From Trichoplax sp. H2 (Eukaryota; Placozoa; Uniplacotomia; Trichoplacea), in contig NOWV01000107.1 of the NCBI GenBank assembly GCA_003344405.1, forward strand, positions 186,001-250,000: a stretch of DNA of 64,000 nt, read 5' to 3'. Below, piece after piece: positions 10,573-30,459 of the stretch (the first letter of the stretch is position 1; each line of letters begins with the position of its first letter). The position numbers and the translations under genes are program-made. The notes under the pieces are model-generated. The model was given only the letters and a program-made list of their open reading frames with translations, did not search any database and had not been told where the DNA came from.

Positions 10573-12608
10573 TGGTAGTCCATGAGAGACATACGGACGG
10601 TATCAAAAAAATTATCAAAATTGCAACAGTAGTAATAATACGTATAGATTCTGCAATAGATAAAATAATTATACACGTATAAAGGATAATTGTTTTTCGT
10701 CCAATAATCAATCATGATTCTACCGTTTTTCCCCATTAATATTGTAATTTATATAACTTTAGATGAAAATGAATTCTATTAGACATTATGATCCGAACGC
10801 TGTTTTCTTTAAACCGTGGTTAATAACACTCTTCAATTAATTTAAGTCAACATCGATTTTAACAAGCAATTAATATTACCATATAATTTACAGTACTTTT
10901 TTGTCGTTCGTTCGAATAATAGACTAATAATAATTTTAGATCCAGGCATTTTATAAACAGTAATAAAAATAGGCTTAGAACATTCATAATGGTTTACCAT
11001 ATAACGTTTATACTAGCAATGTGCAATCCTTCTTAAAATGGTCCGGTCTTTCAAATTAACTGTAATTCGTTGGGCTAATGTGATGACTATTATTTTTTGA
11101 ATGGTACTGCAATGGCGCAAAGGGGTATACCTTGTTGAGTATAAGGCATGAAATTCTAGATGCACCTATATTTCTAGAAGTCCGTGTATAATGGTACGAA
11201 TATACCGTGTCGTATATGCGCGATGAAAATAAAACTGGTTAATGACAATTACTGTAAATAATTATAATAGCGATATAAATAAATAGATTTATCACCCGTG
11301 ATTGAGTTTCATAACAGGGCGAGAGTATTACAATTATGGTATCGCATACACGCATACTGCGCTACTTATGAACGGGTAGTGTAACCCCAAATTTAAAAAA
11401 CTTTTGATAATAATAGTACAGTCGCTCTTTATCAAGCATCTAGAACTTACAAGTTTAGCATTTCCATTTGCCGTTTTCATCGTTGTTTAAAATCTGTTCT
11501 CAACGAGCATAGCATAATTAATCTACGGTTAAGCCTAAGATAGTCATAAATATTGCCCAAGAATGAATAAAATTGAAATATCGTAGTATCAAGTAATTGA
11601 AGAGCGACTGAATTATACTGGATTATCAATCTGAATGTCAATGGGTTTAGTATTTCTTCACATCATGGATTTTAATTAATAAAAGCTTTCTTTCCATGAA
11701 GACTGCTTTGATTTATATCAAGGACTGTACGTATCATCAATTAGTGTAGCAAAAAAATGAAAGATGATGACACTTACGTAAGTTTGTTATATTCTACAGT
11801 TTCTGACATGAAATGCTTTACGGTTGACCGACTTTCTAGAATATATTTCTGGTAAGGATATAATTACGTCACATAAAATTAATTTTTTTTTACATCACTT
11901 TATGGCCGTCGCGATGACATCACGTAACACATAGTAAACTATACAATTTTTAAGGCACAAAAATACGTTGCATGTAGTACTCCTGCGATTTCATTATTAA
12001 AAACTTTCAAACATAAGGCTAGAGTTTACAGTGCTTTAAATTACTGAAAACTGGAAACTCATGATACGCATTACCAAGGTAGCTGGCAGTTATGTATATG
12101 TCATACATATTACCTAAAAATAGTCAATACGTTATATCTGAAATACTGACTGAGCTCTTGGGTGCTACAGCAAATAACTAGAGTACTCTATATGATCAGT
12201 TGGCGCTCGATTACTGAATGATGCTTGAAACTAGAAATGTACCGTTGTGCCATCTTTACCGCGTATACTGAAAATATTATTCTTCGCTATTTTCAACGTA
12301 TCCGTGACTGTGACTTGATGGATTCATGGGCATCCACGACTCATTCATGGCTAATACCATAGACCAACATCGCAGTAATTACTACCAAAGTTAATACTTT
12401 ATTTAAAGTTTCAGATATCTTAAGACAGGGTACACAGCTGTAGATAAATTATCAATTAATTACTTTTCAGGTGTTTAATTGTATTGTACAGCGGAGGAAA
12501 TGCAACTGAAATATTTCTTACAAGTAGTAGGTTGTTAAAGTAAACGTATATCCAAAACAGGCGTTCTTTATTTAAAGTCGATGATAAAGTTCTTAAGGTT
12601 AAAAGCAA
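10573..12608. other. Intergenic stretch, nothing recognised
   Basis: This is AT-rich sequence between convergent genes. The complement of AATAAA at 12567-12572 fits the 3' end of RBM25. I see no exon-like open frames with splice sites and no clear repeats. Confidence 0.6.
12567..12572 (-). promoter_or_regulatory. Probable polyadenylation signal of RBM25
   Basis: AATAAA on the minus strand lies about 37 nt beyond the RBM25 stop codon, a normal distance. Confidence 0.6.
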
Positions 12609-15600
12609 CTATTTGACATTAACTATTCCCATTTTCTTTGCTTCTGTTTCATAAATCAGTAATCTCCATAATTTCATAACAAAAACTTCAGCTTCATCGT
12701 CGAGAACCTATGGTACAACAGAATTAGGTCATTGGAATACTGCATATATCATTTTGTTCTTCACATCATATTTTACCATTTCTAGATCTTTAACAATGGA
12801 AACCGGAGAGTTGTGCTCTTTAACCTGTATCGGTAACATTATGCTAATTAATACTTACAATAACATCAAACTAAGTATCAAAATTTTATTTCTAAATGTC
12901 AGTTGAATATTTGTCGTGCAAAACTTCACCTTCTCGCAAATGAAATCAACTAGGGTTGGCTCTTCTTCACCGATGTATTCGGTTATCTTTTTAATTACCC
13001 ATGTTCTCATTCGCTTCTCTATTAGCGACTAAATTTTGCAAATATCTTAGCTAGATCAACTATGCACGAGAATACAACTTTAAGTTTGCAAATATTTATA
13101 CCTCATCTACTAAAGACCAGTTTAATGGGTAGTCGAAAAGTTTTTCTTTATCGGACGGAATACTTTCCATAATTGCTTTAATTCTTCTCTTCTTTTCATC
13201 AGGAGTCATAACAACTGGTGTAATAGCCTTCATTTCTTCTTCGGTGTACTCGAGAGGTACTAACTTTCGTTTCCGAGATTTCTCGTTTGCAACGCTTTCG
13301 TCGTCTTCGTTATTAAATACAGATTCGAACTTCGACTTTTTAGTATTTGGTGCAGGATTTTGTTGTTTCGCAGTTGATAATCCTATTTTCATGTTAAGTC
13401 CGAAGCCACTTTTTTTATTTTCTTCAGATGCTGATAGCTGAGCATTCTCATCTTCGTCACGAGGTCTCTTTTTAGTATTATCAACCGGTGCATCTTGAAT
13501 TTCCTATATTACGTTATGTTAAATCATCTTTCAGTTAAAAATTAATATGAGGGAAAGCTTTCGATTGTTCTATTGCACATAATTGACTACATTAATAAAT
13601 GCATACCGCGAACTGTACCCTTAAGGTTGTTGTTACCTTAATAATCGGTTGAGATGAACTGGTCGTATCTACGGGAGGCTCTTTTGAAGTGATAGTTTCA
13701 TTTGTGACCTAACGATTATGTTTTATTTGTAAGTGCTTTAAACAACCATCTTAAAGTGACATTTATTCTATATTTTTCAACGGACTACACAATCGTAATG
13801 AAATGGTATTGATTAATTTCTGTATCGTAGAAAATTGATGCTGCCAGCGAATTTTCATTTGTAGCCATTGACAATTGCATATACAATGTATTATCGATAC
13901 GTGTATGTACGTTGTATACAACTTACCGGCTTTTCATCAGGTTCAGCAGGTGGTGAACAGTTTGCTCGTTTTCGTTCGGATTTTCTTTCTAATTCCTCTA
14001 ATTCACGTTGTCTATCGCGTTCATCAGAAGCTATTTCCGCTTCTCTGTCGCGTAAGCGACGAGTAAATGCCGATCCCCTAAACATTATACATGGTAGGAT
14101 AAATATATCATTATCATAATTTTAACAACGATATTTTCATGGTTTCCTAAAAATTACTTATAATAACGGTGATCATCTTCGTCGTCATCGTATTTAGCTA
14201 AAAAATCGAGTAAATGCCGAATCTCTCTCTCCTATGTTTAATTTAAAAATAAAGATTTTACATTAGGTCATCAAAGGTAACCAAATTTAGACTTCATAAG
14301 TGGGATTATACAGTAAGTATATAGCATACCGTCTCTTTCTTTAATTTTGAATCGCGTTCAGCACTTTTTTCGTATTCGCGTAATTTTTTTCTTTCTCTGG
14401 ATTCCCACGATCTGAGTTCCTACAAAATTGTACATCCAAAGATCGATAAGTAATTATCATCCTAAAAGAGGAATGTAAAAAATATTCGCAATCGATAACT
14501 TACGCTTTTGTACATTGACTCTCGTTCTCGAAGTTTCCTATCTAATCGACGCTTTTCTATGATTTTATTTTCATCCATTTCTTGATCAGCGGACGGTTCT
14601 CGGCTTCTAACATCACGTTCTATCCTTCTATCGCTTTCTTGTGATACTTCCTTTTCTTTCCGATCACTTTCTTTTTCCTTTTCTTTGTCACTTTTCTTAT
14701 CCTATTAAGTTGGGATATCATATGCAATAGCGTCATATAAAATCATGGCAATTGGGTTTACACTTTTTAAAGACCATTAAGTGACCTTATATGTTTCTCT
14801 AAAAATTCGTATTTCACGGCTAATTAAGTTCTTTTGATCCGCATCCATTTCTAAGTCCTCTAAATTTTCCTGAAATGCAAATGAAAATAAAAAATTATTA
14901 TCCAACGTTATAGCGACACATGAATTATTATGATCAAATGTCTTCATAGCATACTTCAGAGCGTGCTAACTTAATATTCATCATGGATGAGGGTTTAGGA
15001 GACTCTACAATAGCAAAAACATTTATATATCTTACGCCTTTAAAATTTGTAATGATACATTTATAATCATCAATGTTGCTCAGAAGTACCTTTTATGAAT
15101 TCGTTTTGTAATTTACCAGCTAAAACATTCCAGTTAGCTTTCAAAAACATGTCAATCTCCGCTTTGACAGAGATGTCTTCCTCCTAGTATAGAATATGAA
15201 ACCGTTAGTATACTGAAAATGTTGTTAAACGGGATGATATTGCATCTGAACCTCCTGATCGGGCGATAGATCAGCTGACTCAATATCCATAACAGTATCA
15301 GAATTATTTTCCGCTCTCCTTCTAGCGAGATATTCATCTAGTCGTTTTCTATTTTTTTCGTCTACCTTAATCTGTAAGAAAGTATCAGTTAGGTTCATAA
15401 GAAACTGAAAGTCAATTATATCGCGTACACTGGGTTAGAGGAACATAGAAAGCATTACCAGTAATTCTTTCTCGCCAACTTGCAAACCATGCAATAAACG
15501 TAATGCTCTTAATGTGGCCTCAGGATCAGCGTATTCACAAAATCCGAAAGCTGTGCAATAAGTAATGATGGTGGATCTGTTAAAATGACCTCGATGCATT

Positions 15601-18295
15601 GTAGCTAAGGTCAATCTACATACGAAAGATAAAACTTACGTTGTAATTTTCCAGTTGCTCCTTGAATTCTTTTCCAGCTAACTACGGTACCACATTTCTA
15701 TTTCGCATCAAGATGTATAAAAATCATTAACGGATATTATTCGGAGTCATTAGATCACAGCGACTTTTAATTTCGACAGCAATTGGACATAAAACTATTA
15801 TTTATGCCATTTCATTCCATTTACTATTATTAAAATCTACATCTATACTACTGTAATATATAAGCCTTAGCCATAGTTTTGATAGTTAATGCAAATGTGA
15901 CTTTGAAATATATAGCGATAAACGTTACATATGATACATACCATTAGTAACTGCCTAATAAATGTATCAGTCGCTACTTCAGTGATGTTTCCAACAAAGA
16001 CAGTTGTAGTTTTAGGCTTCTCCGTAGTTTCCTAAGCCAACGTTAATGACATCACTTTTTAGTACGTAAATTAGACTTTACAGTATAGTAAATGCAATAC
16101 TGTGCAAATATGCAGCAGATATATATATATATAGCGAAATAATCAACAGTAAAAGATCTTTAAAGCAGTATACCTTCAAGGCAGCAGTCAAACACTTACA
16201 TGCGTTGACATCTATAATGTGGAAAAATTATGCCTTAAAATAGTTACGTAATTTACCTGTTGACGTTGTGTAGCAGGTTTAGTAGCCGGTTGTGCAATAG
16301 TTGTAGTCGTAGGTAGCGGGGCTGGTGGCATAGTGGAATTAGCAATCGGTGGTATACTCTACAGAATATGTAAAATGATGTCGAATCGATATAAGTAAAC
16401 CGTAGAACAATTACTGTTACAAGTGGCCAGCTAATTCTGTTAGTATTTATGGTATTGAACAAAGTATCATCTCTAAATTAATTCTTGGATATCATGTATT
16501 CAATCTATCAAGTAATTGTTAAGTTATAAGCAATATTATCAAGATTATTCAAATTGGTAACCAGGAAGCCGATGAAAAGTTACTTACTTGCATCATATGA
16601 GGTGGTACTCCGACCCCAGGAGGAACCGGTGGCATAACCGCAGGAGCACCTCGCAATGCAGCTGCTATCAGGTTAATAAAGAGAGGTTGATTTAAAAGTT
16701 CGTGTTATTTAGAAAATTTAGGTACTACTGGTTTATTTTAGCAACATTTGGAGTAAGTTCTATAATCGTGTTACTAAGCCAATCATCTCCATTGAATATT
16801 ATCATAGACTATTTCAGAGTACAGACAGGGCAAATTAGCTATCAATACAGGTGATAATACAGTACATAGTGTCTACTGTAAATATTTCAATCACAAACGC
16901 GGAGAAAACTACCAAGAGAACGCTTATAGTTATTATTTGTGCTTTTCTACATTGAAATTATTTCCAGTTATGTTAATTATGAGAACATGTAGAATCTTAA
17001 CGCAATGAAACGAATTGAGATAGCTGGCTGACAAAGTAGAAAGGGCATAATCGATCCAATGCAGTTTGTCAAGTATGGTAGCAAATAGTTGCGAAATGCC
17101 TTCGTACGAATAGTTTTTCTTGACGGTAACGATCTAGCGATCGATTTCAAGATCGTCAATGAGATTATCATTCTCTAGACGCGATCATTGTAACGATAGG
17201 AAAATGTTTGATGCTGACATTTTAAAAAGTAAGATTACGAATTGAACTTGAATTGATGCCGATCATGTCTGTGCCAACGACTGGTATAGAGCTTGATTGC
17301 AGATTAAGTGGCACAGTAAGTTTTTTTTGATACAAGATAATAGTACGATAGCAGCCAGGAGACTGTTGTACCATGGACTACCAGAAATGACTACGTAATC
17401 ATTTCCAGTAGTCTATGGTTGTACGTTGCCTGTTTCCATGATGAGCCTTGAAGAATAGAGTTTATTTCCTTGCACTATTCTATCGGAATCGACGTTTTCT
17501 GTCTGAAGAGAATGATGACAGTGCTATATGTTGCAGTCGATGAGATGAATTCAAGATAGATGGGATAAAATATGACTTTGGTTGTAGTATTTCAACAGTC
17601 GAAGGGAGTTGATTAACAAACGATGACAACAACAACCCATCATGCAGTAATTTGTGGAGCAAAGGCATTTACCAAAGAATATTAAGAAATGTATCAAAGT
17701 CCAGACTATCTATCTCCAACTACAAACAAGGGTATCCATGCGTACTATCCTATACATCTATCGATCACGGAGTAATTGATTGACAGAGATATTCAATTAT
17801 GATGGAAGGACATTTGTGCGATTACTTTGGCCTTAGCTATCTAGAGTCTACTGTCTGTGTATATCAATCTAGCGTAAGAGGGAGAGAGAGAGAGAGAGAG
17901 AGAGTGGAGGTGATATACCTTAACTACCCTATCAGTACATCGAGTTGATACATTTGCCTGTTACTAAGAACCATTTGATGATAGTAAGGCATTGAAAAAT
18001 AACAATTGCAAACCAAGTTGAACGATTAGGATGGACAACACGACAAGAATTGTCACTGAACTATGCCATCTTGGCTATGTTAACATGAGTGTAATTGAGC
18101 AATATGATCGATGACATAGAATAGACGACATCACTAACCATTGGGCGGCATTGGAGGCCTAGCAAACGGATTGAATGTCGGCATCGTCACGGGCATTCTA
18201 GCCATTGGTGGTGGTACACCAGCCATGGTGACTGGGGTCGCCGGTACATTGGATGTGGTAGGTGCATGGACTGGCCTGTGTTGAAAATTCGACAT
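12609..18295 (-). CDS. RBM25: RNA-binding protein 25 (RRM and PWI splicing factor)
   Basis: Nineteen exons, all phases consistent (709 residues): 18139-18295, 16588-16664, 16257-16358, 15942-16031, 15640-15697, 15459-15550, 15252-15371, 15117-15183, 14955-15004, 14786-14869, 14504-14701, 14330-14419, 14158-14231, 13927-14077, 13637-13708, 13102-13503, 12930-13028, 12777-12824, 12609-12707. RBM25 is a nuclear U1-snRNP-associated regulator of alternative splicing. Order: Pro/Met-rich N-terminus; RRM at about 120-195 (TTTVFVGNITEVATDTFIRQ, FGFCEYADPEATLRALRLLH); a charged Arg/Glu-rich middle, shorter than the human one; YDDDEDDHRYYKGSAFTRRL; PWI domain at about 610-709 (FDYPLNWSLVDE, RMRTWVIKKITEYIGEEEPT, VFVMKLWRLLIYETEAKKMG). 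The first intron is about 1.5 kb. The two small exons 15117-15183 and 14955-15004 have little family support and rest on splice sites and phase. Confidence 0.95.
17878..17905. repeat. (GA)n microsatellite in RBM25 intron 1
   Basis: This is an uninterrupted run of GA dinucleotides inside the first intron. It is simple sequence, probably length-variable. Confidence 0.9.
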
Positions 18296-21200
18296 TACTT
18301 TAACAGAGCGTTCCTTTAACTAGCTTCGTTGCAAGATTGAAATCGGTTTGGAAGACTTGTAGTCTACCATAAGCACCGTTTCAGTTGGATGGCAAGCAGT
18401 TTCTTCAATGGCAGTTTGTCCGCGTTTTTATGCAAACTTGTGTGGAACCCGCAGTCACTACTGTAGCCAGTAGGTGCTTGACGGAAGTGGCACACCACGA
18501 CAGTCACTAGCCTACAGTAGCCAGTAGTGTACGGCGTGTTGTATAGTCGTTGAGCTAGACGACCTTTCCTGCGCAGTACCAGTTTCTTTCATAGCGCGTA
18601 AGGTCTTCTTTTAGTCAGTCTCTCCTACCCTCTGTGCCTAGCGTACTGGTACTGGGAACTGGTACCGTACCAGTACCCATTTTATGCAGCTTTTGGACGG
18701 GTCCTGATTCGACCTCTGTTGTTACAGACCGAAACTGACCGGACGGAACGCAACGGTGCCTATATATGCTGTATACAGTATAGTATATACCTTAGCACCT
18801 TACACACTTCCGATAGTGTACCGTACATCGGAAAATGTCCAGTAAAAGTAAACAAAAAATCCCAACAGTGCCCGTCCATTTCACTCTTGGACCTCAACAT
18901 CAGGATTGTCTGAAGCGCAGTCGAGTGACTCCACTACACTTCACACGGTAGGCGTCGCTATACAACACTGTTTCTGCCCATAGCGTGTCCTTATTGAGAG
19001 CCAACAGCGTACAGTATGGCACGAGGGAGAGCCATGTGCTGTTCAATCAGTCATGGATGTTGCTGGATTGGGGAGTCAACGGTTTCAATAATAACTCAGC
19101 AAGTTCTCTAAAGTGATATATAGCGAACCCTCTTCGACATAGGTAGTAAGAATTAGAATAAGCTTCTAAATCTTCAATCAGTTCACTGTGATATCGTCTT
19201 TGAACCATGATTGATACTTGGACTCCCTTTACGTTATCATAAGGCCAAAGGGTAGAAGAAATCACTTCTATTCAGTAGTATCAAAGAATACGCTACAATA
19301 GTACCCGATATCAATATCACCAATCTATTTGTGTCACATACTACTGTACTGTACTGTACTATGATGGTGATCGGAAAGGTTTTCTCCTTGGCCTATCCAT
19401 TTTTTTGTATCCTTTCCTTGAATAGATAGAGTTCAGAAAACATAAAAGAAATGCATCGTCTGCGGCTATCTAGAATTAGCTGGGGAAAGTAACGATAAAT
19501 AAATAAATAAATAAATAGAGAAAGAAAGAAAGAAAATAACCTAACATGATGTCAATGTGTTTTGAGAGGGAGAGCTAGGAAAGGAAAAATTAGCTCAGCG
19601 TATGATTACACCTGTCGAAGGTTCGACTTGATCCACCTATTCTATGCCAAAAGCTAGAGATAATCGCGTTATTGCATACTGTCTACTGAGACTTTGATCC
19701 ATGTTGCCTCCTAATTTGTTGAATCGGAGTATGCTATGGCAACTCGACCATGTAACAGTATTGTATTCGTTTAAAATCAACGCTTACGCCTTATACTCGT
19801 TATGCTGACAATTTACTCCAATGTCTGCAATTTGAAACCGATCCGACGCTTTAGCATGATCATTAAACATACCAATTCACTTGATTGTCATGAAGACAAA
19901 ATGTGAGTGTTACTTACCGCAATGGATATTTGCAAGATTGCCTTGAATTTCTTGTCGAGTATGTTTTAAAGTAGTGATACTATTGCATGAAATACCAGAT
20001 CAATTCCGCATCGAACAACTAGACAATCACTTTAGGTTGGTACTATGGAGGCTATGTTTGTAATTATTATACGGGTATTGAAGACGTGGCTTTGCTTGGA
20101 CGTATTCTAGTTAAAATTGAAGTGAATTGTTATTCAGTTTAGCAATACTGAGGGACAGGTCAAGGAGGGTTAATGATAGACAAATACAAATAATCAATTT
20201 CAAAGATATGACTAAGCTATCATACGAGTATTTTAAGCCAGTTGTTTATAGTAAGATCCTAAATAGAACAGGCTATCCTCGGATTTTGATTGGAAGACAC
20301 TAAGGCATACTTTGCCGTACATTATTACTGTCAGTCTACAATACTGCATCCATTTTATGACGTGATCGTATCACTAAATAAACAGTCTGAACGATACGGT
20401 TGGTGACTCTGTAAACAGCTTTTCATGCTACGGTAGTCTATCATTCAAGTTTAGCAAAGATAAGTTTACAGAAAGCTTACTGAGCAATGAGCAGCCCAGC
20501 CTTGTTGTATGATTCCAGTTGGCAACTGCCTTCAAAAGCCACAGGAACAAACAAATGTTGCGGATATACGGATATTTACACGTGCATATGTTAGTATACA
20601 CGCATCAAAAGAGATATAGTTTAATAATATCATGATGAAGTTAGTAATACATCAAAATCTATACAATCGGCTAATGAGAGTAATGTATATATAAAATACG
20701 CATTACATGAAAGACGCATATAAAGCTTTAGTGCACAATTTCGCAATTATAAATAATTTTTTAATACAGCATATCAGTTGATTCTTAATTATGACATATG
20801 TTCTATAGATCTTGTGATAAAATTCGCATTTTTCGGACGTTGTTGGTCGATGCGTAATGTAATGTACGATATTATCCATTCCTTTCTTATTTAAACAATT
20901 CGGTATGAGGTAATTCTTAACATTTTGCTATTAATAAAGCTCTAAATAAATGAATCAATAATTACTCTTAAATGGCTTTTACATACTAGACGTATACTAA
21001 TATCGTTTTAGGTAGACGAAAATTTACAAACGCCAATTTAAAGTTTATAATCAGGATTAATAGTACTATTAAATATATTTCATTGTTAGTTAGAGTCGCA
21101 TGAATGTTATGATCGGTTGTAATCCTGCCTATCTACAAGTATTTCGTCTGCAAAGTTGGTCCAAAGTATGCATACACATACATACACAATTATCAATGGT

Positions 21201-21722
21201 AAATTTAAATTATATGACATAAAGGATATGAATTTCGAAATGATTAAAGCAGCTATGCGTTTGGGCGAATGCGCAGTCCTTAAAACAAGCATTTTCTACT
21301 ACATAGACTACTGTAACTAACTATCAATAAATGCTGTGTTGGATCAAATTTTTCTTACTAATATTTTCATTTAACAACAAACAATGACAAAATTTTGCAA
21401 TATGGGTGAAATACATAATATCTTTGACTATCAGGCTATAAATAGAAATCGTATCACAATTTTTACGTCGGTATCGTACGTGACAGGTCCTGCAGCATTA
21501 ATCTAGAGATAACATTCAGAAATGATTCATTTCGCCTATAAAATGTGCAGGAATGTCTTGTAAATTCGTAGCAATAATGTTGTTAATATTCCATGATAAG
21601 TTTTGGTGATGTATCTAATATAACTGATATTAAAAATCCTTATAATAAAATCATAATAATATCGATACAGTCATTTACGCGATAAATTGGTAAAGTTGTT
21701 TCAATTTTAGGATCGTATTTAG
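18296..21722. other. Intergenic stretch, no gene supported
   Basis: Between the RBM25 start and the ACAP-like stop I find no exon I can support. It contains short palindromic CAGTAGCCAGTAG and GGTACCGTACC sequences at 18440-18685, a TGTACTGTACTGTACT run near 19344, and a simple repeat at 19494-19535 of AAAT followed by GAAA units. The minus-strand frame at 19047-19265 resembles nothing I know and has no repeat or splice support. I looked here for ankyrin exons of the ArfGAP gene and saw none. Confidence 0.55.
19494..19535. repeat. (AAAT)n-(GAAA)n simple repeat
   Basis: Six AAAT-type units are followed by four GAAA-type units. This is a microsatellite. Confidence 0.9.
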
Positions 21723-27679
<5,957 letters not shown>

Positions 27680-28753
27680 CTGTGAGATTGAACAACATCA
27701 AAAATAGGTCAATATGGATTCAGGCAGAAAGTGGAGATGGCGGATAATTTGCTAATATAAACGACATATTATTTTCACATTTCAAGTAAATAAATACGTA
27801 TGGGAGCAAACATAATCACGTAGCATACCGCCACCATTGCCATACTGCCGATTGACGTGAAATACCTTACCGTGTCAAGCACTACTCATGAAGTTTATAA
27901 GTCAGTATGGCAACAACAAATAATAACTGAATGGAATCATCGATGTTTTAGGCCAGGTCCAAGACGGACAGTATTTCATTGAGAGCAGACTTTTTACCAT
28001 CGATCAGAGTCTTCCTAGTTGGTTGGAATTTATTTTTTTTCTTCTACTACTAAGTTTCCTTGAATAATTTAGTAGGCACTAGTTAACTTTTGTATAGAAT
28101 AAATTGAATTTTAGATCGAATTGGAAGTATCCATTGGTTAACTATTTGTTTCCATCGTTTCTTTCGTATTCGAGTGGGTCGAGAAACATCTTGTGATGAT
28201 TGAAAAAATGGGGAAAATACAGTACGGTCGACTAGGGGTAACGGATGAAGGGTAAAATTGGACATACGTAAAATAAGAAAGGGATGGAAAATGTAGTATT
28301 TGTGTAGAACAAGTTGATTGGTATCGAGTGGAATGCATTTTGTTGGTTACTACTGTACAAATCATCATTTCTATCGCTTGCTATAGAAGCTGATTAGAAT
28401 GGATCCATCCTAACCAACGACGATATCCTATTGAAAAATTTCAAACTATACCAAGATAGATGATTTTGATCAACAGTACTACAGTATATTGGCTACATAA
28501 TGAGAAAAGAGAGGGAAAATGATTTTCTACAAGATGTTTCATTTCACGTAGGAATTTAAAATATCCTTTCTATCATTCTGTTCGATCCATCCAATTGGGA
28601 GTAGATCGATCAACAGTTTGTGATGATGTGATTGAGAAATAGGAAGATAGAGTACAAGGCGTTGGACTAAGATGATCATTGTATAATCTAATCGATATAA
28701 CTTGAAGTTGAATAGCAAACAAGAAATTAAAAATGAACTGGTCGTTTAAAGTA

Positions 28754-29010
28754 GTAGAGATGGTTTACTCGACAAACAGGGCCGATGTTGGTCGTGGATA
28801 GCATGGAGGCATGGTAGCCTCCATTGAATGGAATGAACTATCGTAGAGATGGTTTACCCGACAAACAGGGCCGATATTGGTTGTGGATAGCATGGAGGAA
28901 TGGTAGCCTCCATTGAATGGAACGAACTATCGTAGAGATGGTTTACTAGACAAGCAGACGATCGATGCTGGTAGTGGATTGCATGGTGAAATTGTGTCCT
29001 CCATTGGGTT
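28754..29010. repeat. Tandem repeat, three copies of 89 bp
   Basis: GTAGAGATGGTTTAC begins at 28754, 28843 and 28932, exactly 89 bp apart. The first two copies are nearly identical (GACAAACAGGGCCGAT, GTGGATAGCATGGAGG, TAGCCTCCATTGAATGGAA). The third is more divergent and fades near 29010. Confidence 0.9.
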
Positions 29011-29579
29011 GCTACAGTATCCATTGGATACATTTGTTGAAGTGTACGACAGGCGTAGAACTTCAGGAGACACTGTCATCTCATGGCAATAATCCCTCAT
29101 CAAGTTGTCGAGACAGCAGGAGCCTACACTCTAGCCATACCCGATCGTTGTGATCAGCGATGGGAAAAATATCGCGCTACTGTCCACCACCACTCTATCG
29201 ACTCCTCCTAAGACAAAATGTATTGTCTACGACAACAAATTTGATGCAATTATGCTAGCAATACCTCTTCATTTTTGCTGGCCCAGTATTGTAACGAATG
29301 ATGACACTCAGGACTATCATCTTCAGCGTATTCCAGTAAGGGTAATTTGCTAGCAGACGCCATTCTAATTGGAGGCGATTGTCGAGATGAGGATGATGAT
29401 GGAAAAGGCCTATCGATTCATCAATCTTTTGCCTTTCCTATTGCATCAATTTAATACTATTGCTGGTTGGTAAAGCAGTCGACAAATGAGCAAGCAGTTG
29501 GGACAATCTCATCACCAGCCTCGGAGTCGACTCAGATAGAACGCGTGTTTTGGTCGCTGAAGGTCTCCAGAACACTGTG

Positions 29580-29755
29580 CGCTGTACAGTGTACAGTATA
29601 GCAGTGTATGGGATATTCGTACTTTTCGGATGGTCTGTCAGTCTTGTCTGTCAGTCTAACGCGGTGGTCGAGTAACAGTACTGTATTTTACAGTGCACAG
29701 TACAGCACAGACTGAGTACAATGTACAGTAGTAGTCGACTGTACTGTAAAGGTAT
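29580..29755. repeat. Cluster of TACAGTAC/GTACTGTA palindromic words
   Basis: Two patches, around 29581-29605 and 29675-29755, contain CTGTACAGTGTACAGTA, AACAGTACTGTA, GTGCACAGTACAGCACAG and CGACTGTACTGTAAAG. They can pair with each other across about 80 bp. This is the same sequence family as at 7842-8237, 42286-42450 and 43035-43145. Confidence 0.75.
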
Positions 29756-30439
29756 TTTCCACAACTTGCCCGACTTGGCATCTGTTCCTGTCGAGCTCTT
29801 CATCTTTCTCGATCTGTTGCAAGACTACTGTACTTATAAAAAGGAAAAAACAAAAATACGGTAGTGGTCTAAAATCATCTCACTCATCTGTGCGAATTTT
29901 GAGCCAAAGATGAGTATGAAAGTGCTGGATGATGCTATACTCTGCACCTGTCGATACAATGCCGTCTCGATAAGAGACGACATCACCCATGGCGATCGCG
30001 ATGATTCTGTTACTCAGGTGCAGTGACATCATTTCTGCTTGCAATTTTCACTATCTGTGATACTCACTGTTTTCAACCGGCCGATGGTAATACTGTACCA
30101 TTGAGTCATTGAGTTGTCTATGGTGGCAGAGAATCGCTAGCAATAATAATGTCACCCATAATTGCCTACACTTAATTAATGACTACACCCTGAATACCAC
30201 ACAATAGTTTTACTTTACTGCTACAGTGGTAGAGCAATGTCAATAAATGAACATATGTAGGTAGCATGGACTACAACTGTCGACAACTGTACGTAGGAAG
30301 AAACCCAAGGACACGGACTCTAATCCATGAACTGTTCCAGTACAAGAACATTACCAAATTAGTATAGTAGTATCAATGAATTCATGATAGTCCTGAGTTG
30401 CCCAGTAATCAATCTAATCATACACTTGGTCAAAATAGG

Positions 30440-30459
30440 TGTGTGTGTGTGTGTGTGTG
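30440..30459. repeat. (GT)n microsatellite
   Basis: About ten uninterrupted GT units. Simple sequence. Confidence 0.9.

Noticed and set aside
13868-14119. Plus-strand open frames opposite RBM25 exons
   Set aside because: Shadow of the Arg/Glu-rich coding exon 13927-14077 on the other strand.
19047-19265. Minus-strand frame of 72 codons
   Set aside because: No family resemblance, no nearby partner exons with matching phase, and none of the ankyrin pattern I was looking for.
27954-28014. Possible ArfGAP first exon on the minus strand (TLIDGKKSALNEILSVLDLA)
   Set aside because: It runs into a stop codon without a usable donor and does not resemble the start of a BAR domain.
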